Positions 8,056-17,043 are shown, numbered from the stretch's first letter. The stretch: DNA of 43,264 nucleotides from Clostridia bacterium (GCA_910575405.1 CAJTER010000036.1:1-43264); one strand, 5' to 3'. Program-made: numbers and translations. Notes: generated by a model not told the origin, from the sequence alone.

Positions 8056-8152
8056 GCGTTTTGGGTAAAATAAATTATTATCAATTTTATTATTATGTTT
8101 AGCGCGCTGTGTTCCTTTACTATGTCATGATGCGGCGTGCGGGGAGGAAAAA

Positions 8153-9055
8153 ATGACAAGTACAAACAAAAGAAAAATTTTATCCATTTTTATCGCACTG
8201 GCAATGGTATTCTCTGCAGCAGGCCTTTTAGCAGGCTGCGGCGGCAGCGATGAAGGCAGTACAGATGATGCGGCAAAAGAGCCGGAAAACAAAACCCTGA
8301 GACTGGCCACTACAACCAGTACAAAGGACAGCGGACTGCTGGATGTCCTGCTGCCGGAATTTGAAAAAGAAACCGGTTATAAAGTAAGCGTAGCTTCCGT
8401 AGGATCCGGTGAAGCCATGGCTCTGGGCGAACAGGGTGAGGCTGACGTACTGCTGGTGCATTCACCTGCTGCGGAAAAGGAATACGTTGATGGCGGACAT
8501 GCAGACGCAGACGGCAGAATGGATGTAATGTACAATGATTTCGTTGTATTGGGACCAAAGGCAGATCCGGAAGGTATTGAAAAAACCAGCAAGGAAGATG
8601 CCATTGCAACCTTTAAGACCATCAATGACAAAAAGCTGACTTTCATTTCCAGAGCAGATGACTCCGGCACGCACAAAAAAGAGCTCTCCATCTGGGAAAG
8701 CGCCAAGCTCGAGCCGAAGGGCAAATGGTATGTGGAAGCTGCAGCAGGCATGGGTGATGTTATCACCATGACAGATGAAAAAGAAGGCTACACCCTTTCC
8801 GACCGTGCGACCTGGCTCAACGTAGGTAAAGACACGGATCTGAAAATCCTCTGTGAAAAGGATCCCAGCGGCGTACTCAACAACCAGTATGGTGTTATCT
8901 GTGTAAATCCGGACAAAAATGAAAATATCAACAAGGACGGCGCAAAAGCATTCCAGAACTGGATTGTATCCGAAGAAATACAGAAGCTCATCGGTGAATA
9001 CGGCGCAGAAGAATACGGAGAAGCCCTCTTTGTTCCAAATGCAAATACAAAATAA
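8153..9055 (+). CDS. tupA: Tungstate ABC transporter substrate-binding lipoprotein
   Basis: 300 residues. A lipoprotein signal peptide ends in the lipobox LLAGC (Cys about 25), then a short acidic linker. The mature protein starts with LRLATTTSTKDSGLLD, the TTTS-type oxyanion-binding motif of TupA/WtpA-like tungstate binders, followed by SVGSGEAMALGEQGEADVLL. It binds tungstate outside the membrane and hands it to the permease. The start is well supported by GGGGAGG just before ATG 8153. Tungstate rather than molybdate is inferred from the TupA-type motif and the nearby AOR. First gene of tupABC-mobB-aldehyde dehydrogenase. Confidence 0.94.
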   Translation: MTSTNKRKILSIFIALAMVFSAAGLLAGCGGSDEGSTDDAAKEPENKTLRLATTTSTKDSGLLDVLLPEFEKETGYKVSVASVGSGEAMALGEQGEADVLLVHSPAAEKEYVDGGHADADGRMDVMYNDFVVLGPKADPEGIEKTSKEDAIATFKTINDKKLTFISRADDSGTHKKELSIWESAKLEPKGKWYVEAAAGMGDVITMTDEKEGYTLSDRATWLNVGKDTDLKILCEKDPSGVLNNQYGVICVNPDKNENINKDGAKAFQNWIVSEEIQKLIGEYGAEEYGEALFVPNANTK

Positions 9056-9081
9056 AACAGCTCAAGAAAAACATTAAAAAG

Positions 9082-9138
9082 AAAAGGGACTGGGGCGAGA
9101 AAACCCTTTAGCGGGGAGAATATGCACTAGTCCCTTTT
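9082..9138 (+). promoter_or_regulatory. Ten-base-pair hairpin between tupA and tupB
   Basis: AAAAGGGACT (9082-9091) is perfectly complementary to AGTCCCTTTT (9129-9138), closing a 37-nt loop that can itself form CCC-TTTAGC-GGG (9103-9114). The right arm is followed by GTTTTG, so it can act as a partial terminator or mRNA-stability element that lets TupA be made in excess of the membrane parts. Confidence 0.7.
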
Positions 9139-9164
9139 GTTTTGAGAAAGGGATACGTATACCT

Positions 9165-9860
9165 ATGGACGCAATTGGACAAGGCATCGCAGAAGCGTTC
9201 CGGCTCATTGCCAGTGGAGATGCAGAAATTTTTGAAATTGTAGGTTTGTCTCTTTATGTTTCTTGTCTTTCCGTTTTGATTTCCACCTGCGCAGGTATTC
9301 CGGCGGGAATTTTTCTCGGCATCCATGAATTTCGGGGCAAAGGCATTCTAGTGAGGCTGATTTACACCTTTATGAGCACGCCGCCGGTCATTGCAGGCCT
9401 GACGGTTTTTCTCATCCTCATGAGAAGAGGACCTCTGGGACGTTTTCAGCTCAACTATACGCCTACAGCTATGATCATCGCCCAGATATGCCTGGTAACC
9501 CCGATTATCATAGGACTTACTTATAACATCGTCAAGGAAAAGGCCCCTGTAATAAGTCGTCTGGGCATCACCCTGGGAGCAGGTAGCCCGGCCCGTATGA
9601 AGCTGCTGATTTACGAAATGCGGGTTGGCCTCACGACAGCTGTAGTAAGCGGATTTGGCAGAGCAATCTCCGAAGTGGGGGCTGTCATGATTGTGGGCGG
9701 AAATATCAAGGGCATGACCCGGGTTATGACCACATATATAACAGAGCTGAAAGGGATGGGCAATTATGAAAGAGCCATTGCCATTGGTTTGATTTTACTG
9801 ACTCTGTCCTTTTTGATCAACGCAGTGCTGTACCACTTCCAGGAGAGGGAGAGCAGATAG
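9165..9860 (+). CDS. tupB: Tungstate ABC transporter permease
   Basis: 231 residues with about five or six hydrophobic segments and the binding-protein-dependent permease (MetI-like) pattern, including the cytoplasmic coupling loop around SEVGAVMIVGGNIKG. It forms the tungstate channel with TupC and receives substrate from TupA. ATG 9165 has an AGAAAGGGA about 12 nt upstream, a rather wide spacing. It follows tupA after a 109-nt gap that holds a strong hairpin, and tupC starts 10 nt after its stop. Confidence 0.92.
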   Translation: MDAIGQGIAEAFRLIASGDAEIFEIVGLSLYVSCLSVLISTCAGIPAGIFLGIHEFRGKGILVRLIYTFMSTPPVIAGLTVFLILMRRGPLGRFQLNYTPTAMIIAQICLVTPIIIGLTYNIVKEKAPVISRLGITLGAGSPARMKLLIYEMRVGLTTAVVSGFGRAISEVGAVMIVGGNIKGMTRVMTTYITELKGMGNYERAIAIGLILLTLSFLINAVLYHFQERESR

Positions 9861-9870
9861 GAGGAAGATC

Positions 9871-10575
9871 GTGGATTTGCGTTTTGAAAACCTGCAGAAA
9901 GCCTATGAGGGAAAACTGGTTTTAAACCTGCATGAAGGTACCATCAAAAGTGGCAGCAGAACTGCAGTCATAGGCCCCAATGGGGCGGGAAAAAGTACGC
10001 TTCTGAACTTAATCGCAGGCCTTGATACTCCCAATGCAGGACATATTTATTACAGCGGCAGTTTGAACATACCGGCAAGGGAAATTACCCTGGTCTTTCA
10101 GAGCCCATATCTCATATCCACTACCGTAGAGCGAAATATTGCCTATCCCTTAAAATTGCGGGGATGGAAAGAGGACGCCATACAGCAGAGGGTAGAGGAG
10201 CTGTGCGGGGAGCTGAATCTGATGGAATTTCGCAGGAAAAAAGCTTGGAAGCTGTCCGGCGGCGAGACTCAGAAGGTAGCCCTGGCAAGGGCCCTGTCCT
10301 TTCATCCAAAGCTCCTGCTTTTAGACGAGCCTACCGCAAACATCGATCCAGCCACTACCGGTGAAATTGAAAAAATGCTTGAAACCATCAACCAGCGAGA
10401 GCAGACGACCGTCGTGCTTATTACCCACAATCTGGCCCAGGCCCGGCGAGTTTGCGACAGGTGCCTCTTCTTAAAGGATGGAGAGCTTGTGGAAGAAGGA
10501 AGCGCAGAGGAACTGCTGCTTCATCCAAGGAAAGCGCTGACCGCAAAATTTATTGCAGGAGAACTGCTGATTTAG
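9871..10575 (+). CDS. tupC: Tungstate ABC transporter ATP-binding protein
   Basis: 234 residues, standard ABC ATPase: Walker A GPNGAGKST (about 34-42), the Q-loop in LVFQSPYL, signature LSGGETQK (about 129), Walker B LLLLDEP and the H-loop LITHN. It energises tungstate import through TupB. The start is GTG at 9871, preceded by GGAGGAAG (9860-9867) that overlaps the end of tupB; no better ATG exists. There is no C-terminal TOBE/Mop-like extension, so the protein itself is not expected to sense oxyanion. Confidence 0.92.
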   Translation: MDLRFENLQKAYEGKLVLNLHEGTIKSGSRTAVIGPNGAGKSTLLNLIAGLDTPNAGHIYYSGSLNIPAREITLVFQSPYLISTTVERNIAYPLKLRGWKEDAIQQRVEELCGELNLMEFRRKKAWKLSGGETQKVALARALSFHPKLLLLDEPTANIDPATTGEIEKMLETINQREQTTVVLITHNLAQARRVCDRCLFLKDGELVEEGSAEELLLHPRKALTAKFIAGELLI

Positions 10576-10637
10576 CTGATTTAAAGGATGATAAACGATG
10601 TTACATGAAGAAAAAAAGGGGAAAAGGAGAACAGGCG

Positions 10638-11279
10638 ATGAGACTTATCATGGTAAAAGGCTTTTCCAAAACTGGAAAAACCACAACCGTCACAGCCCTG
10701 ATAAAGGAGTTGAGGAGGCGGGGCTACAGTGTGGGGACAGTCAAGGACATTCACTACGAAAGTTTTCACATGGACCAGGAAGGGACGGATACTTACAAGC
10801 ACGCACAGGCAGGAGCTGCCAGAGTAACCGCCTTGGGAGAGGGAGAAACGGACATCCTTTTTTCCAGAAGAATGGACATTTCCGCCCTTTTAAAGTATTA
10901 TAAAGAGGACTTCGTGATTCTGGAAGGAGACTGCGGCGTAGGCTGCCCGGTCATCCTGACTGCAAAAACAGAGGATGACATCGAAAAGCGCATGAGCAGC
11001 CGGGTCATGGCAATTTCCGGAGTCATTTCAAAAGAGCGGAAGCAGTACAAAGGGCTTCCCGTTATCAACTGCATGGAGGAGGCAGATAAAATGGCAGATT
11101 TAATTGAAAAGAAAACTGCCCGCGAAAAGGAAGCGGCAGATGTAGTGCTCACCATCGACGGAGTGGAAATTCCAATGGTTCCTTTTGTAAAAAACACGCT
11201 GAAAAATGTCGTAACCGGAGCAGTGAAAGCTCTGGACGGCTATGAAGAAGGAAAGGAAATCATCGTCAGGGTAAAATAA
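10638..11279 (+). CDS. mobB: MobB-like GTP-binding protein of Mo/W cofactor metabolism
   Basis: 213 residues from ATG 10638, chosen because AAGGAGA (10624-10630) lies 7 nt upstream and because the protein then starts directly with the first strand and the P-loop GFSKTGKTTT. The following TVKDIHYESFHMDQEGTDTY is the MobB signature region. MobB proteins bind GTP and assist MobA in attaching nucleotides to the pterin cofactor. No mobA is visible here, and AOR itself uses a cofactor without nucleotide, so the exact role is open. Its stop (TAA 11277-11279) touches the next ATG, which implies coupling. Confidence 0.85.
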   Translation: MRLIMVKGFSKTGKTTTVTALIKELRRRGYSVGTVKDIHYESFHMDQEGTDTYKHAQAGAARVTALGEGETDILFSRRMDISALLKYYKEDFVILEGDCGVGCPVILTAKTEDDIEKRMSSRVMAISGVISKERKQYKGLPVINCMEEADKMADLIEKKTAREKEAADVVLTIDGVEIPMVPFVKNTLKNVVTGAVKALDGYEEGKEIIVRVK

Positions 11280-12650
11280 ATGGAAGATATAAAGCACATC
11301 CTGAACTTGCAGAGAGACTACTTTCAATCTGGAAAAACCTGCAGCCTGGAGAGCAGAAAACAGGCGCTCCTTGCCCTGCAGTCGGCTGTACAGAGCCGGG
11401 AATATGAAATTCTGCAGGCTCTTTACGAGGATCTGGGAAAGGGAGCAGCAGAAGGATACATGAGCGAAGTGGGAATGGTTCTCACGGAAATCTCCTATAT
11501 GCTGCGGCATATCCGCTCCTTTGCAAAGGAAAAAAGGGTAAAAACACCACTTGTTCAGTTTCCGGCCAAAAGCTATGTGAAACCATGTCCCTATGGAACA
11601 GTACTCATCATGAGCCCGTGGAATTATCCCTTCCTTCTATCTATGGGGCCTCTGGCAGACGCCCTTGCAGCGGGAAATACGGTAATCCTCAAGCTGGGAG
11701 CCGATGCTGCGGCAGCGAGAGCCGTCATAGCGGAGCTGGTAAAAGAAACCTTTCCTCCCGGCCTGGTATCCGTTGTAACCGGCGGAAGGCGGGAAAACAG
11801 CCGGCTGCTGGAGGAACAATTCGACTATATCTTTTTTACCGGCGGAAAAGAAACCGGCAGAATTGTCCTGGAAAAAGCAGCCCGTTATCTGACGCCTGTA
11901 ACCCTGGAGCTGGGCGGCAAAAGCCCCTGCATAGTGGATAAAACGGCAAACATCCCTCTTGCAGCAAGGCGGATTGTCTTCGGAAAGTTCCTCAACGCGG
12001 GTCAGACCTGCGTAGCGCCCGACTATCTTTTGGTCCACAGCTCAGTCCGGGAAAAGCTTCTCTCCTGCCTGAGAAAGGAAATCCAGCGGCAGTTTGGAAA
12101 GCGGCCTTTGGAAAACCCGCTGTACGGCAAAATCATCAATGAAAAGCATTTCCATCGCCTGCTGGGACTGATGGAAGGAGAGCAGATTGCCATAGGAGGA
12201 AAATGTCAGGGCAGCGGCCGGATCGAGCCCACCGTACTGACGGGCATTACCCTGGATAGCCCCGTGATGCAGGAAGAAATCTTCGGACCGGTGCTCCCGC
12301 TGCTGGAATTTGAAACACTGGAAGAGGCGATGGAGACGGTGAGGCAGTACCCGTCCCCTTTGGCCCTGTATCTATTTACCAAAAGAAAGCTGGTGAAAAA
12401 GCGGATTACAGCAGAGCTTTCCTTTGGCGGCGGCTGCATCAACGATACGGTCATCCATCTGGCAACGCCCCATATGGGCTTTGGCGGCGTGGGAGAAAGC
12501 GGAATGGGAGCTTACCACGGAAAAGCTGGTTTTGACACCTTTACTCATTACAAAAGCCTGGTGGACAAGGGCACTTGGCTGGATCTGCCCTTCCGCTACA
12601 GCCCTTACACAGAGGAAAAGATACGCATGATCCGGCGCTTTATGAAATAG
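11280..12650 (+). CDS. NAD(P)-dependent aldehyde dehydrogenase, class 3-like
   Basis: 456 residues, the short form without N-terminal extension typical of ALDH3/fatty-aldehyde enzymes. Seen: MSPWNYPF, FTGGKETGR, the general-base E210 (LELGGKSP), catalytic C244 (NAGQTCVAPDY), EEIFGPVLP and the C-terminal FGGVGESGMGAYHGK. It oxidises aldehydes to acids with NAD(P). Oddity: the usual KPSE coenzyme-binding motif reads KLGAD (ILKLGADAA). The ATG directly abuts the mobB stop. A location in the tungstate operon suggests that it shares aldehyde substrates or redox balance with AOR. Confidence 0.93.
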   Translation: MEDIKHILNLQRDYFQSGKTCSLESRKQALLALQSAVQSREYEILQALYEDLGKGAAEGYMSEVGMVLTEISYMLRHIRSFAKEKRVKTPLVQFPAKSYVKPCPYGTVLIMSPWNYPFLLSMGPLADALAAGNTVILKLGADAAAARAVIAELVKETFPPGLVSVVTGGRRENSRLLEEQFDYIFFTGGKETGRIVLEKAARYLTPVTLELGGKSPCIVDKTANIPLAARRIVFGKFLNAGQTCVAPDYLLVHSSVREKLLSCLRKEIQRQFGKRPLENPLYGKIINEKHFHRLLGLMEGEQIAIGGKCQGSGRIEPTVLTGITLDSPVMQEEIFGPVLPLLEFETLEEAMETVRQYPSPLALYLFTKRKLVKKRITAELSFGGGCINDTVIHLATPHMGFGGVGESGMGAYHGKAGFDTFTHYKSLVDKGTWLDLPFRYSPYTEEKIRMIRRFMK

Positions 12651-12673
12651 CAGGATGCCAAGGCATGCAACAA

Positions 12674-12698
12674 ACCCTGGTGACCAGTACACCAGGGT
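12674..12698 (+). terminator. Perfect 9-bp hairpin after the aldehyde dehydrogenase
   Basis: ACCCTGGTG (12674-12682), loop ACCAGTA, CACCAGGGT (12690-12698). It sits 23 nt behind the stop of the tup operon. No T-run follows directly, so it may stabilise the 3' end rather than terminate. The right arm shares CAGTACACCAG with the end of the MITE-like elements at 33-34 kb. Confidence 0.5.
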
Positions 12699-12857
12699 AC
12701 TGCCTAATTGCAATAAAAAATTAAGAATTCCTTAATGCACAATCGGGGTGAGTATGGTATAGTGGAAAGAAAATGATGCTGCGGCACATGTTCAATTGTT
12801 CGTATGTATGAACATAGTTACGAAAAGGGGGAACAGGTACGTAAGATACCGAAGATT

Positions 12858-14045
12858 ATGAAGAAAATGAAAAAAATATTACCGCTGCTGTTAGCAGTTA
12901 CAATGATGATTACGGGAATTCCCATGGCAGCCTATGCAGAAGAAAGCCCGCAGGCGCCAGGAGAGCAGACGGAAAGCCAAGCCGCGGGCAGCGCAGCCGA
13001 TCAGGCTGCCCCGGGAAATGACACTCAGGATTCAGGGCAAAGCGGGCAGCAGGAGGCCAGCAGCCAGCAGACGGAACAGACGCAGCCGCCTGCTGAGCAG
13101 AGCACAGAGACACAGGAAACAGAGACTACGGGAGCAACAGAGGAGACTGCGGACGGACAGACGGACAGCGAGAAGGTCGTGACCCTGGGCGAAAACTTAA
13201 ATGACAGCCAGAGAGCTTCCATGTACGAATATTTTGGAACTTCTCCGGATAAGGTAAAGACAATTGTCGTAACCCATGCAGATGAAGTCAAATACATGGA
13301 AGGCATTGCAACAGCCCAACAGATTGGCGCCACAACAAACAGCTGTGCGTATGTAGAGCCAACGAATTCCGGCGGAATTAAGGTCAAGACCGCAAACCTG
13401 AACTTTGTGACCAGCGCTATGATCGCAAGTACCCTCACAACTGCGGGTATGGAAAACTGCAACGTAATCGCAGCATGCCCCTTTGAAGTATCCGGTACAG
13501 GGGCTCTGACAGGAATTATCATGGCATACGAAAATGCAAGCGGCGAAGATCTGGATGAAGGCAAAAAAGAGGCCGCCATGCAGGAGCTGATAACGACAGG
13601 AGATCTGGCTGACAGCGTTGGCCAGGAAAAAGCTACGGATCTGGTTAATGCAGTCAAAACCGAAGTTATTGACAAAGATTTGACCGAATCCGCAGATATA
13701 CAGGCAGCCATCGAAGATGCTGCAGAGGATCAGGACATTACCCTGACTGAAGATCAGAAAGCTCAGCTTGAGGAGCTGATGAAAAAGATCTCTCAGTTTG
13801 ATTACGATCTGGGAACCTTGAAGGACACCCTGAATAATCTGGAGGGCAAGCTCAGCGGACTATCCGGCATATGGCACTCCATCAAAAGCTTCTTTGTCGG
13901 AAACGGAACCGGAATCCTCAGCGATACCAACGATGAAGCATTAGGTGATGATATTATTACAGACAGCACAGCAGATGAAGGCGGCTTTAAAGACGGACTC
14001 TGGACCAGAATTAAAAAGCTGTTTACAGGCGGTGACGACGAATAA
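12858..14045 (+). CDS. Secreted DUF1002 family protein
   Basis: 395 residues from ATG 12858. A signal peptide is clear (KKILPLLLAVTMMITGIP, cleavage after AYA near residue 27). Then comes a low-complexity Gln/Ser/Glu/Thr region to about residue 105 and a DUF1002 domain beginning near VVTLGENLNDSQRASMYEYFG, with LTTAGMENCNVIAACPFEVSG. The C-terminus is helical and acidic. An in-frame ATG at 12804 would add 18 residues, but neither start has a strong ribosome binding site; GGGGG at 12826-12830 is too far from 12858. DUF1002 proteins are exported proteins of unknown function. It converges on the histidine kinase gene. Confidence 0.85.
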   Translation: MKKMKKILPLLLAVTMMITGIPMAAYAEESPQAPGEQTESQAAGSAADQAAPGNDTQDSGQSGQQEASSQQTEQTQPPAEQSTETQETETTGATEETADGQTDSEKVVTLGENLNDSQRASMYEYFGTSPDKVKTIVVTHADEVKYMEGIATAQQIGATTNSCAYVEPTNSGGIKVKTANLNFVTSAMIASTLTTAGMENCNVIAACPFEVSGTGALTGIIMAYENASGEDLDEGKKEAAMQELITTGDLADSVGQEKATDLVNAVKTEVIDKDLTESADIQAAIEDAAEDQDITLTEDQKAQLEELMKKISQFDYDLGTLKDTLNNLEGKLSGLSGIWHSIKSFFVGNGTGILSDTNDEALGDDIITDSTADEGGFKDGLWTRIKKLFTGGDDE

Positions 14046-14134
14046 ACGAAACGGAACACAGTGCATTGATCCCAAGTTCCAAAAGGCCAGCACGCTGGAA
14101 TAGAGCTTAATAGAAAAAACAAAATAAAAACAAC

Positions 14135-14175
14135 AAAAATCCCGTTGTCCGGTAGTCCGGATATGCGGGATTTTT
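14135..14175. terminator. Bidirectional terminator
   Basis: AAAAATCCCG (14135-14144) and CGGGATTTTT (14166-14175) form a perfect 10-bp stem with A-run and T-run on both sides and an inner TCCGG/CCGGA pairing. It can end both the DUF1002 transcript and the leftward two-component operon. Confidence 0.85.
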
Positions 14176-14245
14176 AAAAATGGAACAAGATGATTTTTAT
14201 GTTAAGAAGGGAATTCACCAGTTGGAATATCCGCTAGCCCAGCGC

Positions 14246-15664
14246 CTATTTGGCCGCAACATCCAGTTCAAACCAGAAGGTAGTTCCTTCTCCTAGTACG
14301 CTGTCTACGCCGTAATTTGTGTTATGCAGGGAGAGGATTTCCTTTACAATAGAAAGCCCCAGGCCAGAACCCACCGTAGAACGCACCATGTTGGAGCTGG
14401 CCTTATAATACCGCTCCCAGATATGAGATAGCTCGTCCTCTGGAATGCCGACGCCGTGATCCTGTATCTGACAGAGAACCCGGCGGCCCTTTTTCTTGAT
14501 CAGGATATTGACGGTCTTATCCTCCCCGCAGAATTTCAGCGCATTATTGATCAGATTGAAGAATACCTGCTTCATCCGCTGAGGATCCGCATCCACCATA
14601 ACGCCGCTGGGGCAGTCGAAGTTGATGATATAGCCGTTTTCTTCTATGAGGAGCTGATAAGAGAGGAGAATTCCTTCAACGGCTTCCCAGATATCAAAGC
14701 TGCTTTTTTCAAGCACAATAGCGCCTGACTGCATTCTGGAGAGCGACAGCATATCGATTACCAGCTGATTGAGCCGATCCGCCTCATCGATGATGACCTG
14801 CAGATGGGCGCTTCTCTTTTCCGGATTATCGCCGGACAGATCCCGGATCATTTCAGCATAGGATTTCACCATAGTAAGGGGCGTGCGGAGGTCGTGGGAA
14901 ACATTCGCTATGAGATCCTTCTGCAGCGTTGTAGACTTTTCCAGCTCAATCGAAGTCCGGTTCAGCGTATCCGCAAGATCGTTCAGCTCCGAATAATGCC
15001 CGCCTTTAAACATGACACCGTATTCTCCCTGGGCTAACCTGCCGGCAGAGCGTGTAATATTGCGAATAGGCAAAGTAATCCGCGTAGCCAGATAAAGAGC
15101 GAGCAAAAGAGCCAGCGCAAGGGAAATGGCAGTCACATAAACCAGCTGGTTTGTGAGGATCTCAATGGTAGAGGTTACAGGCCAGAGGGGCGAAAAAATA
15201 TAGGCGATCATTTCCGGCTTGTCCTCAGACTCCAGATGGCTTGCGCAGGCCAGAGTCCGCCGGGGATTTCCTGCTTCCCCCAGCGTAAGGGAGATAGACT
15301 TGCGGTGCTTTAGCTCCATTTCGTTTCTTACCCGCAGCATTTCCTGGGTATAATCTTTGGAGGAACTTTCCCTGCCGCAAATGAGAAAGGGCGGTCCCTC
15401 CACATGGGTGATATAAATATACATATCATTGGTTTCTGAAATCTGGGCAACCTGCTCCACGAATGTCGCCAGATCGCTTGTTTCATACGCATGCTCAATA
15501 CTTTCAGCCACACTTTTCGTCTTCGTTTCTTTCATAGTTTGATAAAACGTATTGAGAAACAGCACCTGCAAAAGCCACAGAACCAGCATCAAAAGCACGG
15601 CGAACAAAATAAAGTACAGGCAGAGCTTGAACTTAATGCTGTTGGAATCGATTTTAAGCTTCAA
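14246..15664 (-). CDS. Membrane sensor histidine kinase (HAMP-HisKA-HATPase)
   Basis: 472 residues: first membrane helix about 13-40, extracellular sensor region about 41-172, second helix about 173-193, HAMP about 194-246, HisKA with phospho-acceptor H257 (NVSHDLRTPL), and a HATPase_c domain with DHGVGIPEDE (G1) and GSGLGLSIV (G2). It phosphorylates the response regulator encoded just upstream, whose last codons overlap its start by 11 nt. The signal is unknown. The sensor region is of ordinary size and has no recognised PAS or CACHE motif by eye. Confidence 0.94.
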   Translation of the reverse strand: MKLKIDSNSIKFKLCLYFILFAVLLMLVLWLLQVLFLNTFYQTMKETKTKSVAESIEHAYETSDLATFVEQVAQISETNDMYIYITHVEGPPFLICGRESSSKDYTQEMLRVRNEMELKHRKSISLTLGEAGNPRRTLACASHLESEDKPEMIAYIFSPLWPVTSTIEILTNQLVYVTAISLALALLLALYLATRITLPIRNITRSAGRLAQGEYGVMFKGGHYSELNDLADTLNRTSIELEKSTTLQKDLIANVSHDLRTPLTMVKSYAEMIRDLSGDNPEKRSAHLQVIIDEADRLNQLVIDMLSLSRMQSGAIVLEKSSFDIWEAVEGILLSYQLLIEENGYIINFDCPSGVMVDADPQRMKQVFFNLINNALKFCGEDKTVNILIKKKGRRVLCQIQDHGVGIPEDELSHIWERYYKASSNMVRSTVGSGLGLSIVKEILSLHNTNYGVDSVLGEGTTFWFELDVAAK

Positions 15665-16325
15665 ATTTATAACCGACTCCTCTCAGGGTAACAATATAGT
15701 CGCGATATTGTCCCAGATTATTTCTCAGATTTTTGATATGTGTATCAATCGTCCGATCATCCCCATAAAAATCATAGCCCCATATATCTGACAGCAGCTT
15801 GTCCCTGGATAGCGCGATATTGCGGTTTTCTACCAGATAAAACAACAGATCATACTCCTTTGGCGTCAGTTCCACCTTTTCACCGTCCACGGATACCGTT
15901 CTTGCGGCAATATTAATACTGAGCCCCTCAAACTCCAAAACCTGAGGCTGGATTTGAGAAGAACCCTGATGCCTGGACAGAACCGCATTTATCCGCGCCA
16001 TCAGCTCCTTGGGACTGAAGGGTTTTACCACATAATCATCAATTCCAAGCTCAAAGCCGAACAGCTTGTCATATTCCTCACTCCTTGCAGAAAGCATAAT
16101 AATAGGAATATCCTTGAGTTTTTTGATTTCCTTGCAGGCGGAAAATCCGTCCAGCTTTGGCATCATAATATCCATAATAATCAAATCAAAATCATGTAAT
16201 TTGCAGAGGCCGACAGCCGTCATTCCGTTATCTGCCTCAGTCACTTCAAAGCCGTTGAATTCTGAGTATTCGCGGATAACCTCGCGAATTTTCTGCTCAT
16301 CGTCAACTACCAATATTTTAGCCAT
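15654..16325 (-). CDS. OmpR/PhoB family response regulator
   Basis: 223 residues. The receiver domain has acidic D8-D9, phospho-acceptor D52 (LIIMDIMMPKLDG) and the conserved Lys in VVKPFSP. The C-terminal winged helix is of OmpR type (VELTPKEYDLLFYLVENRN ... GYDFYGDDRTIDTHIKNLR ... RGVGYKFE). It is translated before its kinase, with an 11-nt overlap, and should act as DNA-binding output of that pair. Target genes unknown; nothing in the window has an obvious direct-repeat site for it. Confidence 0.95.
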   Translation of the reverse strand: MAKILVVDDEQKIREVIREYSEFNGFEVTEADNGMTAVGLCKLHDFDLIIMDIMMPKLDGFSACKEIKKLKDIPIIMLSARSEEYDKLFGFELGIDDYVVKPFSPKELMARINAVLSRHQGSSQIQPQVLEFEGLSINIAARTVSVDGEKVELTPKEYDLLFYLVENRNIALSRDKLLSDIWGYDFYGDDRTIDTHIKNLRNNLGQYRDYIVTLRGVGYKFEA

Positions 16326-16506
16326 GGAAAACCTCCCTTCCAGTAATTACCCAATTAATTCCGTTTCAGAATACAACAATTTTGTGAGTTCTGTGTGAAC
16401 GTATTGTAATTATTGTACCATAACTCCTTCAAAATCGAACAAAAATATAATTAAAATTTCAGTTGACAGTTAAAAATCATTATGATAAAATTAACAATTA
16501 ATTTAC

Positions 16507-16536
16507 TTGACATTTCCATAAGACGTGAATTATACT
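16507..16536 (+). promoter_or_regulatory. Promoter of the carD-like gene
   Basis: TTGACA (16507-16512), 18-nt spacer, TATACT (16531-16536). The start codon lies at 16570, with GGGAGG immediately upstream. Confidence 0.75.
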
Positions 16537-16569
16537 GAAATAGGTAGGTATAGACGGGAGGTAAGTATT

Positions 16570-17043
16570 ATGTATGCCATAGGCGAAAAGGTCGTGTATC
16601 CAATGCACGGCGCCGGCACCATCGAGAGAATCGAAGAAAAAGAGATTCTCGGTGAGCTGAGAAAGTACTATGTCCTGAAAGTACCCTGCGAAGATATCAA
16701 AATCATGATACCAGTAGACAACACGGATGAAATCGGCATACGCCATATCATCAGCGCAGATGAAATCAATACGGTTCTTGCTGTATTGGGCGCATCTTCA
16801 ACGGAAATGTCGCACAACTGGAACAGGCGGTATCGTGAAAACATGGAAAAGCTCAAGACTGGGAGCGCCGTCCAGGTAGCGGAAGTCGTCCGCAATCTGA
16901 CCCGCACAGAGAGGACAAAAAAGCTGTCTGCCGGAGAAAAGCGGATGCTTACCAGTGCAAGGCAGATCCTGCTGAGTGAAATGGTTCTTGCAGGGGAAAT
17001 GGATGTAGCCAGGGCCGATGTTCTTATTGACGAAGCTGTGTAA
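16570..17043 (+). CDS. CarD-like/TRCF-interacting transcription regulator
   Basis: 157 residues. The N-terminal half is the CarD_CdnL_TRCF RNA-polymerase-binding fold (YAIGEKVVYPMHGAGTIERIEEKEI ... YYVLKVP ... IMIPVDN, shortened here to key parts), and the C-terminal half is helical (RTERTKKLSAGEKRMLTSAR), as in CarD/CdnL. These proteins bind RNA polymerase beta and affect open-complex stability. ATG 16570 follows GGGAGG; the in-frame ATG at 16525 has no ribosome binding site and lies too close to the promoter. The next gene is a PIN/TRAM protein, a neighbourhood I recall as common in Firmicutes. Confidence 0.93.
   Translation: MYAIGEKVVYPMHGAGTIERIEEKEILGELRKYYVLKVPCEDIKIMIPVDNTDEIGIRHIISADEINTVLAVLGASSTEMSHNWNRRYRENMEKLKTGSAVQVAEVVRNLTRTERTKKLSAGEKRMLTSARQILLSEMVLAGEMDVARADVLIDEAV

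Noticed and set aside
8056-8152. A ModE/TaoR-type operator before tupA
   Set aside because: I see only short, unconvincing dyads and no regulator gene of that type in the window, so no operator is claimed.
10452-10637. A longer N-terminus for MobB
   Set aside because: The extra 62 residues overlap tupC in another frame and precede the P-loop strand; ATG 10638 has a well-placed ribosome binding site.
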